NCBI GenBank assembly: GCA_965223165.1
Contig: CBDCVQ010000017.1
Location: 93,510-157,509 of the forward strand
Origin: JABDMH01 sp965223165
Lineage (GTDB): Bacteria > Bacteroidota > Bacteroidia > Chitinophagales > Saprospiraceae
Reading direction: 5' to 3'
Length of the DNA stretch: 64,000 nucleotides
This document shows, one piece after another, positions 27,652-36,107 of the stretch. The notes under the pieces were generated by a model that was not told the origin of the DNA, searched no databases, and saw only the letters and a list, made by a program, of their open reading frames with translations. A program made the translations under genes and the position numbers. The stretch's first letter is position 1, and every line of letters begins with the position of its first letter.

Positions 27652-28520
27652 GATACGGGCTCTTGATGGTGCTGGGATGGCTGGTCACGTTCGTGACCGC
27701 ACAAGAGGATCTGCTGCAACTCCTTGAGGAAGAGGAGACGACAGAATATGTCGGCGCGATCTTCAAGACTTCACGGATCATCAATGGACACTCCATTGAA
27801 AACACGCCTCGCAACATTCTGGATATTCGCATATCCCACCGCTTTGGATTTGTTGAGAATGGCCTGTATGACCTTTTTGGACTGGATGGAGCCACCATCC
27901 GGATCGGTGCCGACTGGGGAGTGTCCGATCGCTTTTCGATGGGCATCGGACGCAGCAGCATTGAGAAGACTTACGACATCTATGGAAAATATCGGCTGGT
28001 TCGGCAGAGCAGGGGCGCCAAAAACATACCCGTCAATGTCAGTTACCTGTTCTCCGCAGCCATCAATACCCTCAAGTATGAGGACCCCGATGCCTCCAAT
28101 CTGTTCAGCTCCCGCCTGTACTATACACATCAGATCATGGTAGCGCGTAAGTTTAGCGAGGGTCTAAGCCTTCAGCTGATGCCAACGATGGTGCACCGCA
28201 ATTGGGTGCAAACCCGCCAAGAGGAGCACGATGTGTTGGCCTTGGGCATCGGAGGGAGGCAGAAGATATCCCGTCGGGTGAGCATCAATTTTGAATACTA
28301 CTATGTCCTGCCCGACCAGTTGGCACCCCGGTACCGCAACAGTTTTTCCCTGGGATTGGACCTCGAGACGGGCGGCCACGTATTTCAATTGCACTTTACC
28401 AATTCCACCTCGATGATCTACAAAGGTTTTATCGCAGAGACCGTCGGAGACTGGGGCGATGGTGGCGTACATTTCGGCTTTAATATTTCGCGGGTATTTT
28501 CCTTGCGATCCAACCGTTGA
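27648..28520 (+). CDS. DUF5777 family outer-membrane beta-barrel protein
   Basis: A 290-residue exported protein, signal peptide ending near VTAQ. The mature part alternates hydrophobic and polar residues as in outer-membrane barrels (NILDIRISHRFGFVENGLYDLFGLDGATIRIGA is split over several strands) and ends with FNISRVFSLRSNR. These features fit DUF5777, a Bacteroidota barrel often found next to YceI and cytochrome genes. It is the last gene of the operon and overlaps YceI by an ATGA. Its place suggests an outer-membrane channel or anchor for the module; this is inferred. Confidence 0.82.
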   Translation: MRYGLLMVLGWLVTFVTAQEDLLQLLEEEETTEYVGAIFKTSRIINGHSIENTPRNILDIRISHRFGFVENGLYDLFGLDGATIRIGADWGVSDRFSMGIGRSSIEKTYDIYGKYRLVRQSRGAKNIPVNVSYLFSAAINTLKYEDPDASNLFSSRLYYTHQIMVARKFSEGLSLQLMPTMVHRNWVQTRQEEHDVLALGIGGRQKISRRVSINFEYYYVLPDQLAPRYRNSFSLGLDLETGGHVFQLHFTNSTSMIYKGFIAETVGDWGDGGVHFGFNISRVFSLRSNR

Positions 28521-28544
28521 GCGAGGAAGAACCAGCTCGGGATT

Positions 28545-28774
28545 TAGTAGAGTTTCGCATTCGATAAGTTGAATAATTCTAATAGGATTTTGTTCGCAGA
28601 CGAGGCATGACCGAACGATCTCCTAGAGTCGAGCATGACAATGCGAGAAGTGAGGGAACCGCGAAAGCGGGTGGGTGGCTAGACATAGCCGTAGCTATGG
28701 CGAGGCTTTGCAACGAAGTATGCGGACCAAAGACATTAGAATTAACCACAAGATTTAATGCGAAACCTCTACTA
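28545..28774. repeat. Element with terminal inverted repeats and internal hairpins
   Basis: About 230 bases bounded by AGTAGAGTTTCGCATT (28546-28561) and its inverse AATGCGAAACCTCTACT (28757-28773), which differ by one inserted base. Inside are CATAGC-CGTA-GCTATG (28684-28699), CCGC-GAAA-GCGG with a GNRA tetraloop (28659-28670), a CTTTG/CAAAG pair and a repeated GAG(G)CATGAC. No reading frame is supportable. The right end supplies the stop codon of the sterol desaturase gene. It may be a MITE-like element or a structured RNA repeat. A short relative lies at 51235. Confidence 0.75.
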
Positions 28775-29797
28775 GCCCTTTGACTTGATATAGCCGTGCA
28801 AGTTCTGATGGACGAAGTCGCTCGGAAACTCCTCTACACCGGGGAATCCGAGTCGGATGTCTCGACCATCGTGCGGGATGTATACCGTGCCAAAAAGATA
28901 GTCCCACAGGGCTAAGCTCAGGCCAAAGTTGACGCCAAATCTCTTCTCCTCGGGCAGGTGATAGGCATGATGCCAAATGTGCATCTCCGGATTGTTGAAG
29001 ACTTTTTTCATGACAGGCCCTAGGAGGAGGGCAAAGGCCGATGCGGACCCCAGCACGACCAGTACACTTTGCAAGCCGGACGGTTGAGCCACCAGCCGAA
29101 TGTCAAAGGCCCCTGTGGCGATACAAATGCCTACCAGTGTACCGACCACCGTGGCGGAGACATAGCCCGACACGGTGATGTTGGAGTGATTGAAATGACC
29201 GACGGCCAGGGTGAATATGTGGATGATAAAGAAGTCGTAAAGACCGATGCCTAGCAATGCCAACGGAATATATTCGATGGACCGATAGACTACATTTTCC
29301 ATCCAATGATACCGCAGCTGAGCGGCAAAGCCCATCTGCTCGACTGAATGATGGACTTTGTGAAATTCCCAAAGCCAGGCATTACGATGGAGCAGACGAT
29401 GCACCCACCACTGCACAAAATCCCGCACAAAGAAGCCCGTCAACAGAATGGCCCATAGCGGCCAACCGTACATGGGATTAAGGGTGGTAAGGTCAGCCCC
29501 GGTCAGCGCAAGGATCACGTCATTAAAAAGGCGAACGACCACATCGCTGGCCGCGTTGTAGATGATCAGGGAAAAAAGAAAGAAGTTGAAAAACATGTAG
29601 AAAGCGTCCAACCAAAAGTCCTTTCTGAACTTGGGCTGGTCCTTGCGCCACGGCCGCAACCATTCGAGGGCCAGGAAGAATACCGACACCAGGAGGAGCC
29701 AATAGAAGTAATTGTGCCAGGATGGGTGGGTGATCTCAGACCAAAGGTAGCGGGCATATCCCCGGTAGCCATCCACAAACGTTTGCCAGTAGTTCAC
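28772..29797 (-). CDS. Sterol desaturase / fatty acid hydroxylase family membrane protein
   Basis: A 341-residue integral membrane di-iron enzyme of the fatty acid hydroxylase superfamily, which hydroxylates or desaturates lipids. The histidine clusters are HRLLH (133-137), HKVHH (146-150), HFNH (201-204) and HIWHH (273-277), as required for the di-iron site. Several hydrophobic segments surround them. The substrate is unknown; hopanoid, carotenoid or lipid-chain hydroxylation are options. Its ATG overlaps the stop of the rhodanese gene. Its stop codon TAG falls inside the terminal repeat of the non-coding element to the left. Confidence 0.9.
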   Translation of the reverse strand: MNYWQTFVDGYRGYARYLWSEITHPSWHNYFYWLLLVSVFFLALEWLRPWRKDQPKFRKDFWLDAFYMFFNFFLFSLIIYNAASDVVVRLFNDVILALTGADLTTLNPMYGWPLWAILLTGFFVRDFVQWWVHRLLHRNAWLWEFHKVHHSVEQMGFAAQLRYHWMENVVYRSIEYIPLALLGIGLYDFFIIHIFTLAVGHFNHSNITVSGYVSATVVGTLVGICIATGAFDIRLVAQPSGLQSVLVVLGSASAFALLLGPVMKKVFNNPEMHIWHHAYHLPEEKRFGVNFGLSLALWDYLFGTVYIPHDGRDIRLGFPGVEEFPSDFVHQNLHGYIKSKG

Positions 29798-30180
29798 TTG
29801 CTCGCTTGATAATCAGACCATCCATGGTAACCGGTCTTCAACTCAAACACCCGCTCAAAGCCCATGTCTTTCATCAGGGTCAGCGTCTGCCCACTGCGTA
29901 TGCCCGCTGCGCAATAGACACCGTAGGCTTTGCTGCGATCCAACTGGTCGACGGCCTGCTTAAATCCATCGCTGCGAAAGTCCAGGTTGATGGCCCCTTC
30001 AATCTGGCCATTGGCCACCTCCTCCGGCGTACGTACGTCCATGACGACGAGGTCTTTGTGGTCCAAGATCTGCTCAAACTGGGCGGGTTCAAGGCGCGAG
30101 AAGCTCTCGGGGAGGGGAGTCTGGCTACAAGCCAGTAGGAGAAGACAACTCCCAAGGATTAAGCATTTCATTCGTCTCAT
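29794..30180 (-). CDS. Rhodanese-domain lipoprotein
   Basis: A 128-residue exported lipoprotein with a single rhodanese domain. The lipobox is LLLAC with C18. The active-site cysteine C90 lies in VYCAAGIRSG, and the domain signatures VVMDVRTPEEVANGQIEGAINLD are present. Rhodaneses transfer sulfane sulfur; exported forms may handle thiosulfate or persulfides. It is translated just before the sterol desaturase with a four-base overlap, so the two are in one operon, although a functional link is not obvious. Confidence 0.9.
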   Translation of the reverse strand: MRRMKCLILGSCLLLLACSQTPLPESFSRLEPAQFEQILDHKDLVVMDVRTPEEVANGQIEGAINLDFRSDGFKQAVDQLDRSKAYGVYCAAGIRSGQTLTLMKDMGFERVFELKTGYHGWSDYQASK

Positions 30181-30451
30181 AAGGGTACTAATAGATCTGA
30201 TTGCTAAGTTTTGCCAGATTTATTTCGAGATCATTTTTCGTCATACATCAAGGAGCAATATAGAGGCACAGCAGGGACCACGACGAGCCTCTGCAACCCG
30301 GCGTAGCGGCAAAAATGGCCCAAATACACAAGCAATAAATTAGGCTTAAGACCACTCCGCCCTAGCCAAATATCTTACTTTTTTCCAGCGACCATATTTA
30401 ACAAATTCATTACTTGCGGTTTCTGCTTTTCTGGATCAATTTTACACAAAG

Positions 30452-30853
30452 ATGACGACGGTGCTTCCTCATCTCGAATCTGGCTTAGTTTTTGTTGCCA
30501 GTGCAGATGCAATGAGTATCGAAGAAATCAATAGGAAGCACTATTTCAGGACCGACATGTACTATCGGGTGGGATATGGTCTGTCCTCGCGATTGCTGGC
30601 CTTTCGAAATGGGATCATCTACCTGCAGGTGGTCGTCGGTCGCAAGTGGGACAAAGACTACCATGCTACCACCCTTGAACTGGCCCATTGTTGGAAGGCG
30701 GAACACGAGGAGCTCGCGGATGCCCTTGGCTGCAAGGTCTTTATCGTTGATGCACACAGGTATCCCTACAAACAAGACCTCTTGAAGCTGAAGATCCACG
30801 TTTCGTACGACGCCAGAATGGGTATGTTGTTTTCTAGCAACGTCTTGAACTGA
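30452..30853 (+). CDS. Protein of unknown function, 133 residues
   Basis: A soluble-looking protein with no signal peptide or recognised domain. It has an aromatic-rich centre (NRKHYFRTDMYYRVGYG) and a segment KDYHATTLELAHCWKAEHEELADALGCKVFIVD with an alternating helix/strand pattern, so it is probably a real folded protein. It runs rightward and its end overlaps the convergent membrane-protein gene by about 20 bases. The start is uncertain. I cannot name a family. Confidence 0.5.
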   Translation: MTTVLPHLESGLVFVASADAMSIEEINRKHYFRTDMYYRVGYGLSSRLLAFRNGIIYLQVVVGRKWDKDYHATTLELAHCWKAEHEELADALGCKVFIVDAHRYPYKQDLLKLKIHVSYDARMGMLFSSNVLN

Positions 30854-31556
30854 GCGCAGATCCTGCCTTGACGATCCCGAAAGGCAGGTACATGATCAGA
30901 AATAGCAAGATCATAATAACTTCTCCTACCAGAATGTAGATTGGCCAAGGCCCAAGCAAATCAGCCAGACTGGGCCCGGGCGGTTTTTCGCAGGTATAGC
31001 CATAGTTGGCACCTAGTAGGTAGTTGATGGGCAGCGTCAGCACTAGAAAGACCTGCGCGGCAACCACGGCATGCCATAGGTCCCGGAGTGTGGGGCGAAA
31101 TCGATAGACAAAAATGGGATACAGGATGAGCAGCACGAGCCCCGCGTGAAGGAGCCAATACCTCCAGTAGGCATATTGAGGGAAATCTTCAACAAGGTCA
31201 GGGGTGATCAGTGCTTGTAGGGTGCCGGCCATGATCCAGTAGTACAGCACCCCAAAAGCCCTGCGATGGCGGTGATACAGCATGATCGGGACCAGGAAGG
31301 TCACCAGTCGGCACATGTGCAGGGGGAGATCTAGCGCTGGATCAAACGTGCCGGAGATCGAGGCACGAATCACATCAACCACCAGCAAGATGGGAAGGAG
31401 GCAAGCCGGAATAACTGCCGCGAGGTGCTGCCCTCGTGGCGACAAGGACTGAGATCGCCGGATCCAGAGCCCGCCCGCCAGCGCCAGGACAAGCACGGGT
31501 AACCCATGTGACCAGCCGAAGGGCTCAAAGGAGAGCTCGATCATCTGTGGAGGCAT
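30834..31556 (-). CDS. YwaF/TIGR02206-type integral membrane protein
   Basis: A 240-residue protein with about seven hydrophobic segments. The order FGWSHGLPVLVLALAG, LDLPLHMCRLVTFLVP, FGVLYYWIMAGTLQALITPD, and the late LTLPINYLLGANYGYTCEKPPGPSLADLLGPWP fits the TIGR02206/YwaF family of unknown function. The conserved LPLHMC and N-Y-Y-T-CxKP region are good markers. It is divergent from dinB, with about 85 bases between the two starts. Confidence 0.85.
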   Translation of the reverse strand: MPPQMIELSFEPFGWSHGLPVLVLALAGGLWIRRSQSLSPRGQHLAAVIPACLLPILLVVDVIRASISGTFDPALDLPLHMCRLVTFLVPIMLYHRHRRAFGVLYYWIMAGTLQALITPDLVEDFPQYAYWRYWLLHAGLVLLILYPIFVYRFRPTLRDLWHAVVAAQVFLVLTLPINYLLGANYGYTCEKPPGPSLADLLGPWPIYILVGEVIMILLFLIMYLPFGIVKAGSALSSRRC

Positions 31557-31641
31557 GTACGCTTGCTATGATTTCTCAATTCTGGTGAAAAATACTATGT
31601 TAATCTCCAACGAGCAGGTACGACTTGTGCCGCTCAATCCT

Positions 31642-32733
31642 ATGAAAGCCGCATTGATAGAGCAGACCAGACGAAAGATCATTCATGTAGATATGGATGC
31701 TTTCTTTGCCTCGGTAGAACAACGCGATTATCCTGAGCTCCGCGGAAAACCCGTCGTCGTGGGCGGTGATGGCAAGCGATCCGTTGTTGCCGCCGCTAGC
31801 TACGAGGCACGCAGGTTTGGGATTCACAGCGCAATGCCCATGGCGCTGGCCAAGCAAAAGTGCCAAGATCTAAGGATCGTACCGCATCGTTTTCAGGTCT
31901 ATCAGGAAGTATCTTCGCAGATCCGCGCCATTTTTGAGGATTATACCGATCTGGTGGAGCCATTGTCACTTGATGAAGCCTACCTGGATGTGACGCAAAA
32001 CAAAAAGCAGATGAGGTCGGCTACATTGATCGCCAAGGAAATCAAGGTCCGAGTCAAAGAGAGGACATCCTTGACTTGCACGGCTGGTGTTTCGATCAAT
32101 AAGTTTCTAGCCAAGATTGCCTCCGATATGAATAAACCAGATGGACTGACCGTCATCAAGCCAGATCAGGTGGCGGACTTTATCAAGACCCTACCCATCG
32201 AGAAGTTTTACGGGGTGGGTAGGGTGACCGCTGACAAGATGCAACGGCTGAAAATCTACAACGGCGGAGATCTGCAGCGACTGACAGAATTGGAGCTGGT
32301 CCAGAAATTTGGCAAAGCTGGCCGTTACTATTATCAGGTTTGTCGAGGTATTGATGAACGCCCGGTGCTACCTACTCGCATTAGGAAATCCATCAGCATT
32401 GAGCGCACATTTGAAGAGAATATGACGGAGCAGGCTGAGGTCATGAGTACCCTCGAGCGCCTCTGTAGGCAGTTGGTGGACTCGCTGCTGCGCAAGCAAA
32501 TCCAGGGCAAGACCGTCAACGTCAAATGGAGGTACGGCGACTTTACCACACCGACACGTGCCAAGTCATTCAAGCAATATACCAGTGATCTTGACCTGAT
32601 TCTCGCGACCGCCAAAGACCTCTTGCTGGAGCATTGGGATCAGACGGAAGGTATTCGTTTACTGGGTGTCGGACTCAGTAATCTCGACACCGAGATCCAG
32701 GAGGATCAACAGCAACTAAGTCTAAAACTCTAG
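31642..32733 (+). CDS. dinB: DNA polymerase IV (Y family)
   Basis: Error-prone translesion polymerase of 363 residues from the ATG at 31642. Catalytic acidic residues are D17 and D19 in IIHVDMDAFFASVEQ and the later pair in LSLDEAYLDVT. The palm, thumb (CTAGVSINKFLAKIASDMNKPDG) and little-finger regions follow. The frame is open to 31555 and another ATG lies at 31597, but DinB proteins start just before the first catalytic strand, so 31642 is preferred. The next gene starts five bases after its stop. I see no recognisable LexA box upstream. Confidence 0.94.
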   Translation: MKAALIEQTRRKIIHVDMDAFFASVEQRDYPELRGKPVVVGGDGKRSVVAAASYEARRFGIHSAMPMALAKQKCQDLRIVPHRFQVYQEVSSQIRAIFEDYTDLVEPLSLDEAYLDVTQNKKQMRSATLIAKEIKVRVKERTSLTCTAGVSINKFLAKIASDMNKPDGLTVIKPDQVADFIKTLPIEKFYGVGRVTADKMQRLKIYNGGDLQRLTELELVQKFGKAGRYYYQVCRGIDERPVLPTRIRKSISIERTFEENMTEQAEVMSTLERLCRQLVDSLLRKQIQGKTVNVKWRYGDFTTPTRAKSFKQYTSDLDLILATAKDLLLEHWDQTEGIRLLGVGLSNLDTEIQEDQQQLSLKL

Positions 32734-32737
32734 TCCT

Positions 32738-33769
32738 TTGGCACATCCCACCGCACATACGATCGAGTGGTTTTGGCCCGGCAGGCAGCCGGAGGTGGCA
32801 CCATTGATCGGTGGCCTGGTGCACGACACCTTTGTGGTCAGCGATGGCCCACGCAGATTCATCCTGCAGCAGGTCAATACCGCAGTCTTCAAAGACCCAT
32901 ATCTCGGCGTTAAGAATATCGAGGTCGTCACTCAACATCTATCGGCAGATCCAAACTACGATCTGGAGGTTCCTCAACTGGTGTTGACCAAGGACGGAGA
33001 TGCGCTGGTCCATGACCAAGCAGGGGGTCATTGGCGATGCTTGAGCTTTATCGAGGACAGCCACGTACGACCCGAGTTGGGTGATCCGGCAGATGCCTAT
33101 GAAGTGGCACGCGCCTTCGGCAAATTTTCCGCCTCCCTGTCTCAGTTGGATCCCAATCGGCTGGCGTACACCATCCCAGATTTTCACAATCCGGTTTCTC
33201 GACTTCACCAGTTTAAGCAGGCCAGGATGAGCAGTACAAAGGAGGATTCAGACACCAAAGCATTGCTGCGATGGTCGGAGGAATACATGTACGTTGCGCG
33301 TGCGATGGAATCTCTGAAATGGCCGCTCAAGGTAGCCCACAATGATGCCAAGATGAGCAATGTCCTCTTTGATGCAGCTGATCGCCCACTTAGTATCATT
33401 GACCTGGACACAGTAATGCCTGGGTCCGCCTTGCATGACTTTGGGGATTTGGTGCGAAGTATGGCTAGCAGTACAGAAGAAGATGATCCGAATTACGGTG
33501 ACGTGGAGATTCGCCAGGACGTATATCAGGCCTTGCGCCAGGGCTTCATCAATGGCTGTCAGCGGACGCTGACGGACGGGGAGCTACAGCACTTGGAGCT
33601 GGGAGCCGGATATATTATCCTGGAGCAGGCGATCCGTTTTCTCACCGACCACCTAAATGGAAATATCTATTATCAAGTCACCTATCCTGAGCACAACCTG
33701 GTGCGGGCAACAAATCAACTGACGCTACTCCAGTCCTTCCTCAAGCAGAGGGATTTAGACCATTTGTAA
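32738..33769 (+). CDS. Phosphotransferase-family (APH-like) sugar kinase
   Basis: A 343-residue kinase-like protein of the aminoglycoside phosphotransferase superfamily. The catalytic loop is AHNDAKMSNVLFD with H201, N202 and D203, and the metal-binding aspartate lies in SIIDLDTVMPGS. The N-terminal GLVHDTFVV and FILQQVN match the group that includes N-acetylhexosamine 1-kinases, so a sugar substrate is more likely than an antibiotic. The start is TTG at 32738, five bases after dinB. Its end overlaps the convergent coaD by about 29 bases. Confidence 0.83.
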   Translation: MAHPTAHTIEWFWPGRQPEVAPLIGGLVHDTFVVSDGPRRFILQQVNTAVFKDPYLGVKNIEVVTQHLSADPNYDLEVPQLVLTKDGDALVHDQAGGHWRCLSFIEDSHVRPELGDPADAYEVARAFGKFSASLSQLDPNRLAYTIPDFHNPVSRLHQFKQARMSSTKEDSDTKALLRWSEEYMYVARAMESLKWPLKVAHNDAKMSNVLFDAADRPLSIIDLDTVMPGSALHDFGDLVRSMASSTEEDDPNYGDVEIRQDVYQALRQGFINGCQRTLTDGELQHLELGAGYIILEQAIRFLTDHLNGNIYYQVTYPEHNLVRATNQLTLLQSFLKQRDLDHL

Positions 33770-34220
33770 AAGAAACTTCCTCGGGGATGAAGGGAGAAGC
33801 GTCGCCATGGCCCTTGATGATCTCGCGTACGATGGTCGAGCTGATGTGCGAGAATTTGGGTCGACTGATCAAAAAGACCGTTTCCAGGTCGCCACCGACG
33901 ATGCTGTTAAGCTGGCTGATCGTCTTTTCGTAGTCAAAATCGGAGGCATTGCGTAAGCCCCGAATCATATACCGGGCATGGATGGACTTGCAGTAGTGGG
34001 CAGTGAGACCTTCGTAATGATCAATTCGAATCTTGTCCTCTGTGGCAAAGACCTCCCGCAACCAGCCCAGGCGAGTCTCTAGCGAAAACAAGTATTTCTT
34101 CTGTGCATTTTGACCAATGGCCACGACGATCTGGTCAAATAGGGGTAAGGCTCGCCGGACGATATCTACATGCCCGATGGTGATCGGATCGAAAGAGCCT
34201 GGAAACACCGCTACCTTCAT
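33741..34220 (-). CDS. coaD: Phosphopantetheine adenylyltransferase
   Basis: Transfers AMP from ATP to 4'-phosphopantetheine, the penultimate step of coenzyme A synthesis. From the ATG at 34220 the protein has 159 residues, the usual length. The nucleotidyltransferase motif GSFDPITIGH (residues 8-17) and the late ISSTIVREI motif are both present, as is IRGLRNASDFDYE. The open frame extends further upstream to 34313 but adds nothing like CoaD. Its 3' end overlaps the phosphotransferase gene on the other strand. Confidence 0.96.
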   Translation of the reverse strand: MKVAVFPGSFDPITIGHVDIVRRALPLFDQIVVAIGQNAQKKYLFSLETRLGWLREVFATEDKIRIDHYEGLTAHYCKSIHARYMIRGLRNASDFDYEKTISQLNSIVGGDLETVFLISRPKFSHISSTIVREIIKGHGDASPFIPEEVSFTNGLNPSA

Positions 34221-34478
34221 GCAACTTATTCGTTTGATGTAACCCTGTGGGAGTGCTAAAATGCTATTCTCCCTAAAGATCGGCAATATCTGCAAGAACG
34301 ATCCCAACCACATCCATAGCTACTCCATGGGTGTGTTAAGACAGATGGCACTGTCGTTCGCCATTCGACGGTCCAAGCCTGTATAGCGAGGCCGCACACC
34401 GATTCAACAGCTCTCCAGGCGACTTCACTTAGTTTTCTCTAAAGAAATATCTTAGCGGCTGCCAAAGATTCTGCCTCC

Positions 34479-35930
34479 ATGTTAGAAGAGATCAAGCGCT
34501 TAGAGCAGGAAGCCCGGGCTCTGGACCCACCGGCCGATCAAATACGCGAATGGAATCGAGAGGTGACCAAGTACGCCATGGATTTTCTCGATCAAATAGA
34601 TGATATTCCTGTCTTTGTTCGCGATACCAAGCCATTGGAGCAGCTGGACCAACTGTCCATCATCGAGGAGGGGCGCCCTATGAAGCAGCTGCTGGACGTG
34701 ATCGAGCAAAGTGTAGATCGCGTCGGAATCAATCCCGCCGCGGGAGGCCATCTGGGCTACGTGCCAGGCGGTGGTCTGGTACCAACAGCCTACGGAGATT
34801 TTCTGGCGGCCATCACCAATCGCTATGCGGGGATCTACTATGCCAATCCTGGAGCCGTGCACATGGAGAACCTGATCATACAATGGATGGCACGCCTCAT
34901 GGGTTACCCCGCAGATGCTGCGGGCAATCTCACTTCTGGCGGGTCCATTGGGACCTTGGTGGCCATGGTGAGTGCCAGGGAGCATCAGGGCGTCACCCCA
35001 GACAAGATCAATCAGGCGGTGATCTATCTCACCGCACAGATACATCACTGCATCGTCAAGGCCTTGAGCGTGATCGGATTTCACCACGCTGTGATGCGTA
35101 TCGTGCCCATGAAGTATCCCTTTAGGATGGATGTGGAAGCGCTTAAAAATCAGATCATTGAAGATCGGAGGCAGGGCTTGAAGCCCTTTATGATCTGTGC
35201 CTCCGCTGGCAGTACGGATGTAGGAGCCATTGATCCCTTGGACCAAATCGCAGATGTGGCCGAGGCCGAAGGTTGCTGGTTTCATGTGGATGCGGCCTAC
35301 GGCGGATTCTTCCTCCTACTGGATGAATTCAAAGAGAAGTTTCGGGGCATTTCCCGGTCCGATTCCGTCGTACTCGACCCGCATAAGGGCCTCTTCGTAT
35401 CTTATGGCACGGGCGCTGTGCTGGTGCGACACAGTCAGTCGGTGCTGAAATCCCATTTCTACGAGGCCAACTACATGCAGGATGCAACCATGGCCGATCG
35501 CTTGGCCAGTCCTGCCAATGTCTCGCCCGAGCTCACCAAACATTTTCGGGGACTGCGCATATGGCTCAATCTTCAACTATTTGGTCTTCGTCCGATTCGA
35601 GCAGCCCTTCGGGAGAAACTGCTACTGGCCACCTACTTCCACCGGCAGGTGGCAGCCCTGGGCTTTGAGGTCGGCCCGGCACCGGAGCTGAGCGTGGTCA
35701 TTTTCCGTTACGTACCGGAACGAGGCGATGCCAATGCCTTCAACGCCCAATTGACGCTGGACATCCTGGACAGTGGGGAGATCTTTCTCTCATCGACCAC
35801 GATCGATGGTGTCTATTGGCTTCGCATCTGCGTCATGGTATTTCGCACGCATCAACGGCACCTGGATAAGTTTTTGACGATGCTGGGCAAGGCCAAACGC
35901 AGGGCGGGGCAGACCAAGCAGCCTTCTTAA
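34479..35930 (+). CDS. Group II PLP-dependent decarboxylase (first copy)
   Basis: A 483-residue pyridoxal-phosphate enzyme of the glutamate/aromatic amino acid decarboxylase family. The lysine that holds PLP is K303 in LDPHKGLF. Cofactor-region motifs include TSGGSIGTLVAMVSARE and HVDAAYGG. The N-terminal part has GGHLGYVPGGG where aromatic decarboxylases usually have a substrate-binding HP segment, so the amino acid substrate cannot be named. It stands alone after a 258-base gap. A second, more DDC-like copy is at 51942. Confidence 0.87.
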   Translation: MLEEIKRLEQEARALDPPADQIREWNREVTKYAMDFLDQIDDIPVFVRDTKPLEQLDQLSIIEEGRPMKQLLDVIEQSVDRVGINPAAGGHLGYVPGGGLVPTAYGDFLAAITNRYAGIYYANPGAVHMENLIIQWMARLMGYPADAAGNLTSGGSIGTLVAMVSAREHQGVTPDKINQAVIYLTAQIHHCIVKALSVIGFHHAVMRIVPMKYPFRMDVEALKNQIIEDRRQGLKPFMICASAGSTDVGAIDPLDQIADVAEAEGCWFHVDAAYGGFFLLLDEFKEKFRGISRSDSVVLDPHKGLFVSYGTGAVLVRHSQSVLKSHFYEANYMQDATMADRLASPANVSPELTKHFRGLRIWLNLQLFGLRPIRAALREKLLLATYFHRQVAALGFEVGPAPELSVVIFRYVPERGDANAFNAQLTLDILDSGEIFLSSTTIDGVYWLRICVMVFRTHQRHLDKFLTMLGKAKRRAGQTKQPS

Positions 35931-36107
35931 CCGAAGAGGTAGCAACTTTGCAGGCATAGTCTATCCCCTGCCACTCTTAGTCAGCGGGTGTTGCCGTACC
36001 CGTCGTCATTATCGAGGGTCCGATGGCCGTTTCCTGCCGTTATTCTGGGAGTCTGGTCTGAGCCCTTTTTTGGTATATTCAGGCGGCAAAAAAACTTTAG
36101 TCCGCAC

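Noticed and set aside
32738..33769. Antibiotic-resistance aminoglycoside phosphotransferase
   Set aside because: Only the kinase fold and catalytic loop are shared. The N-terminal pattern and the chromosomal housekeeping setting fit a sugar-kinase-like member better.
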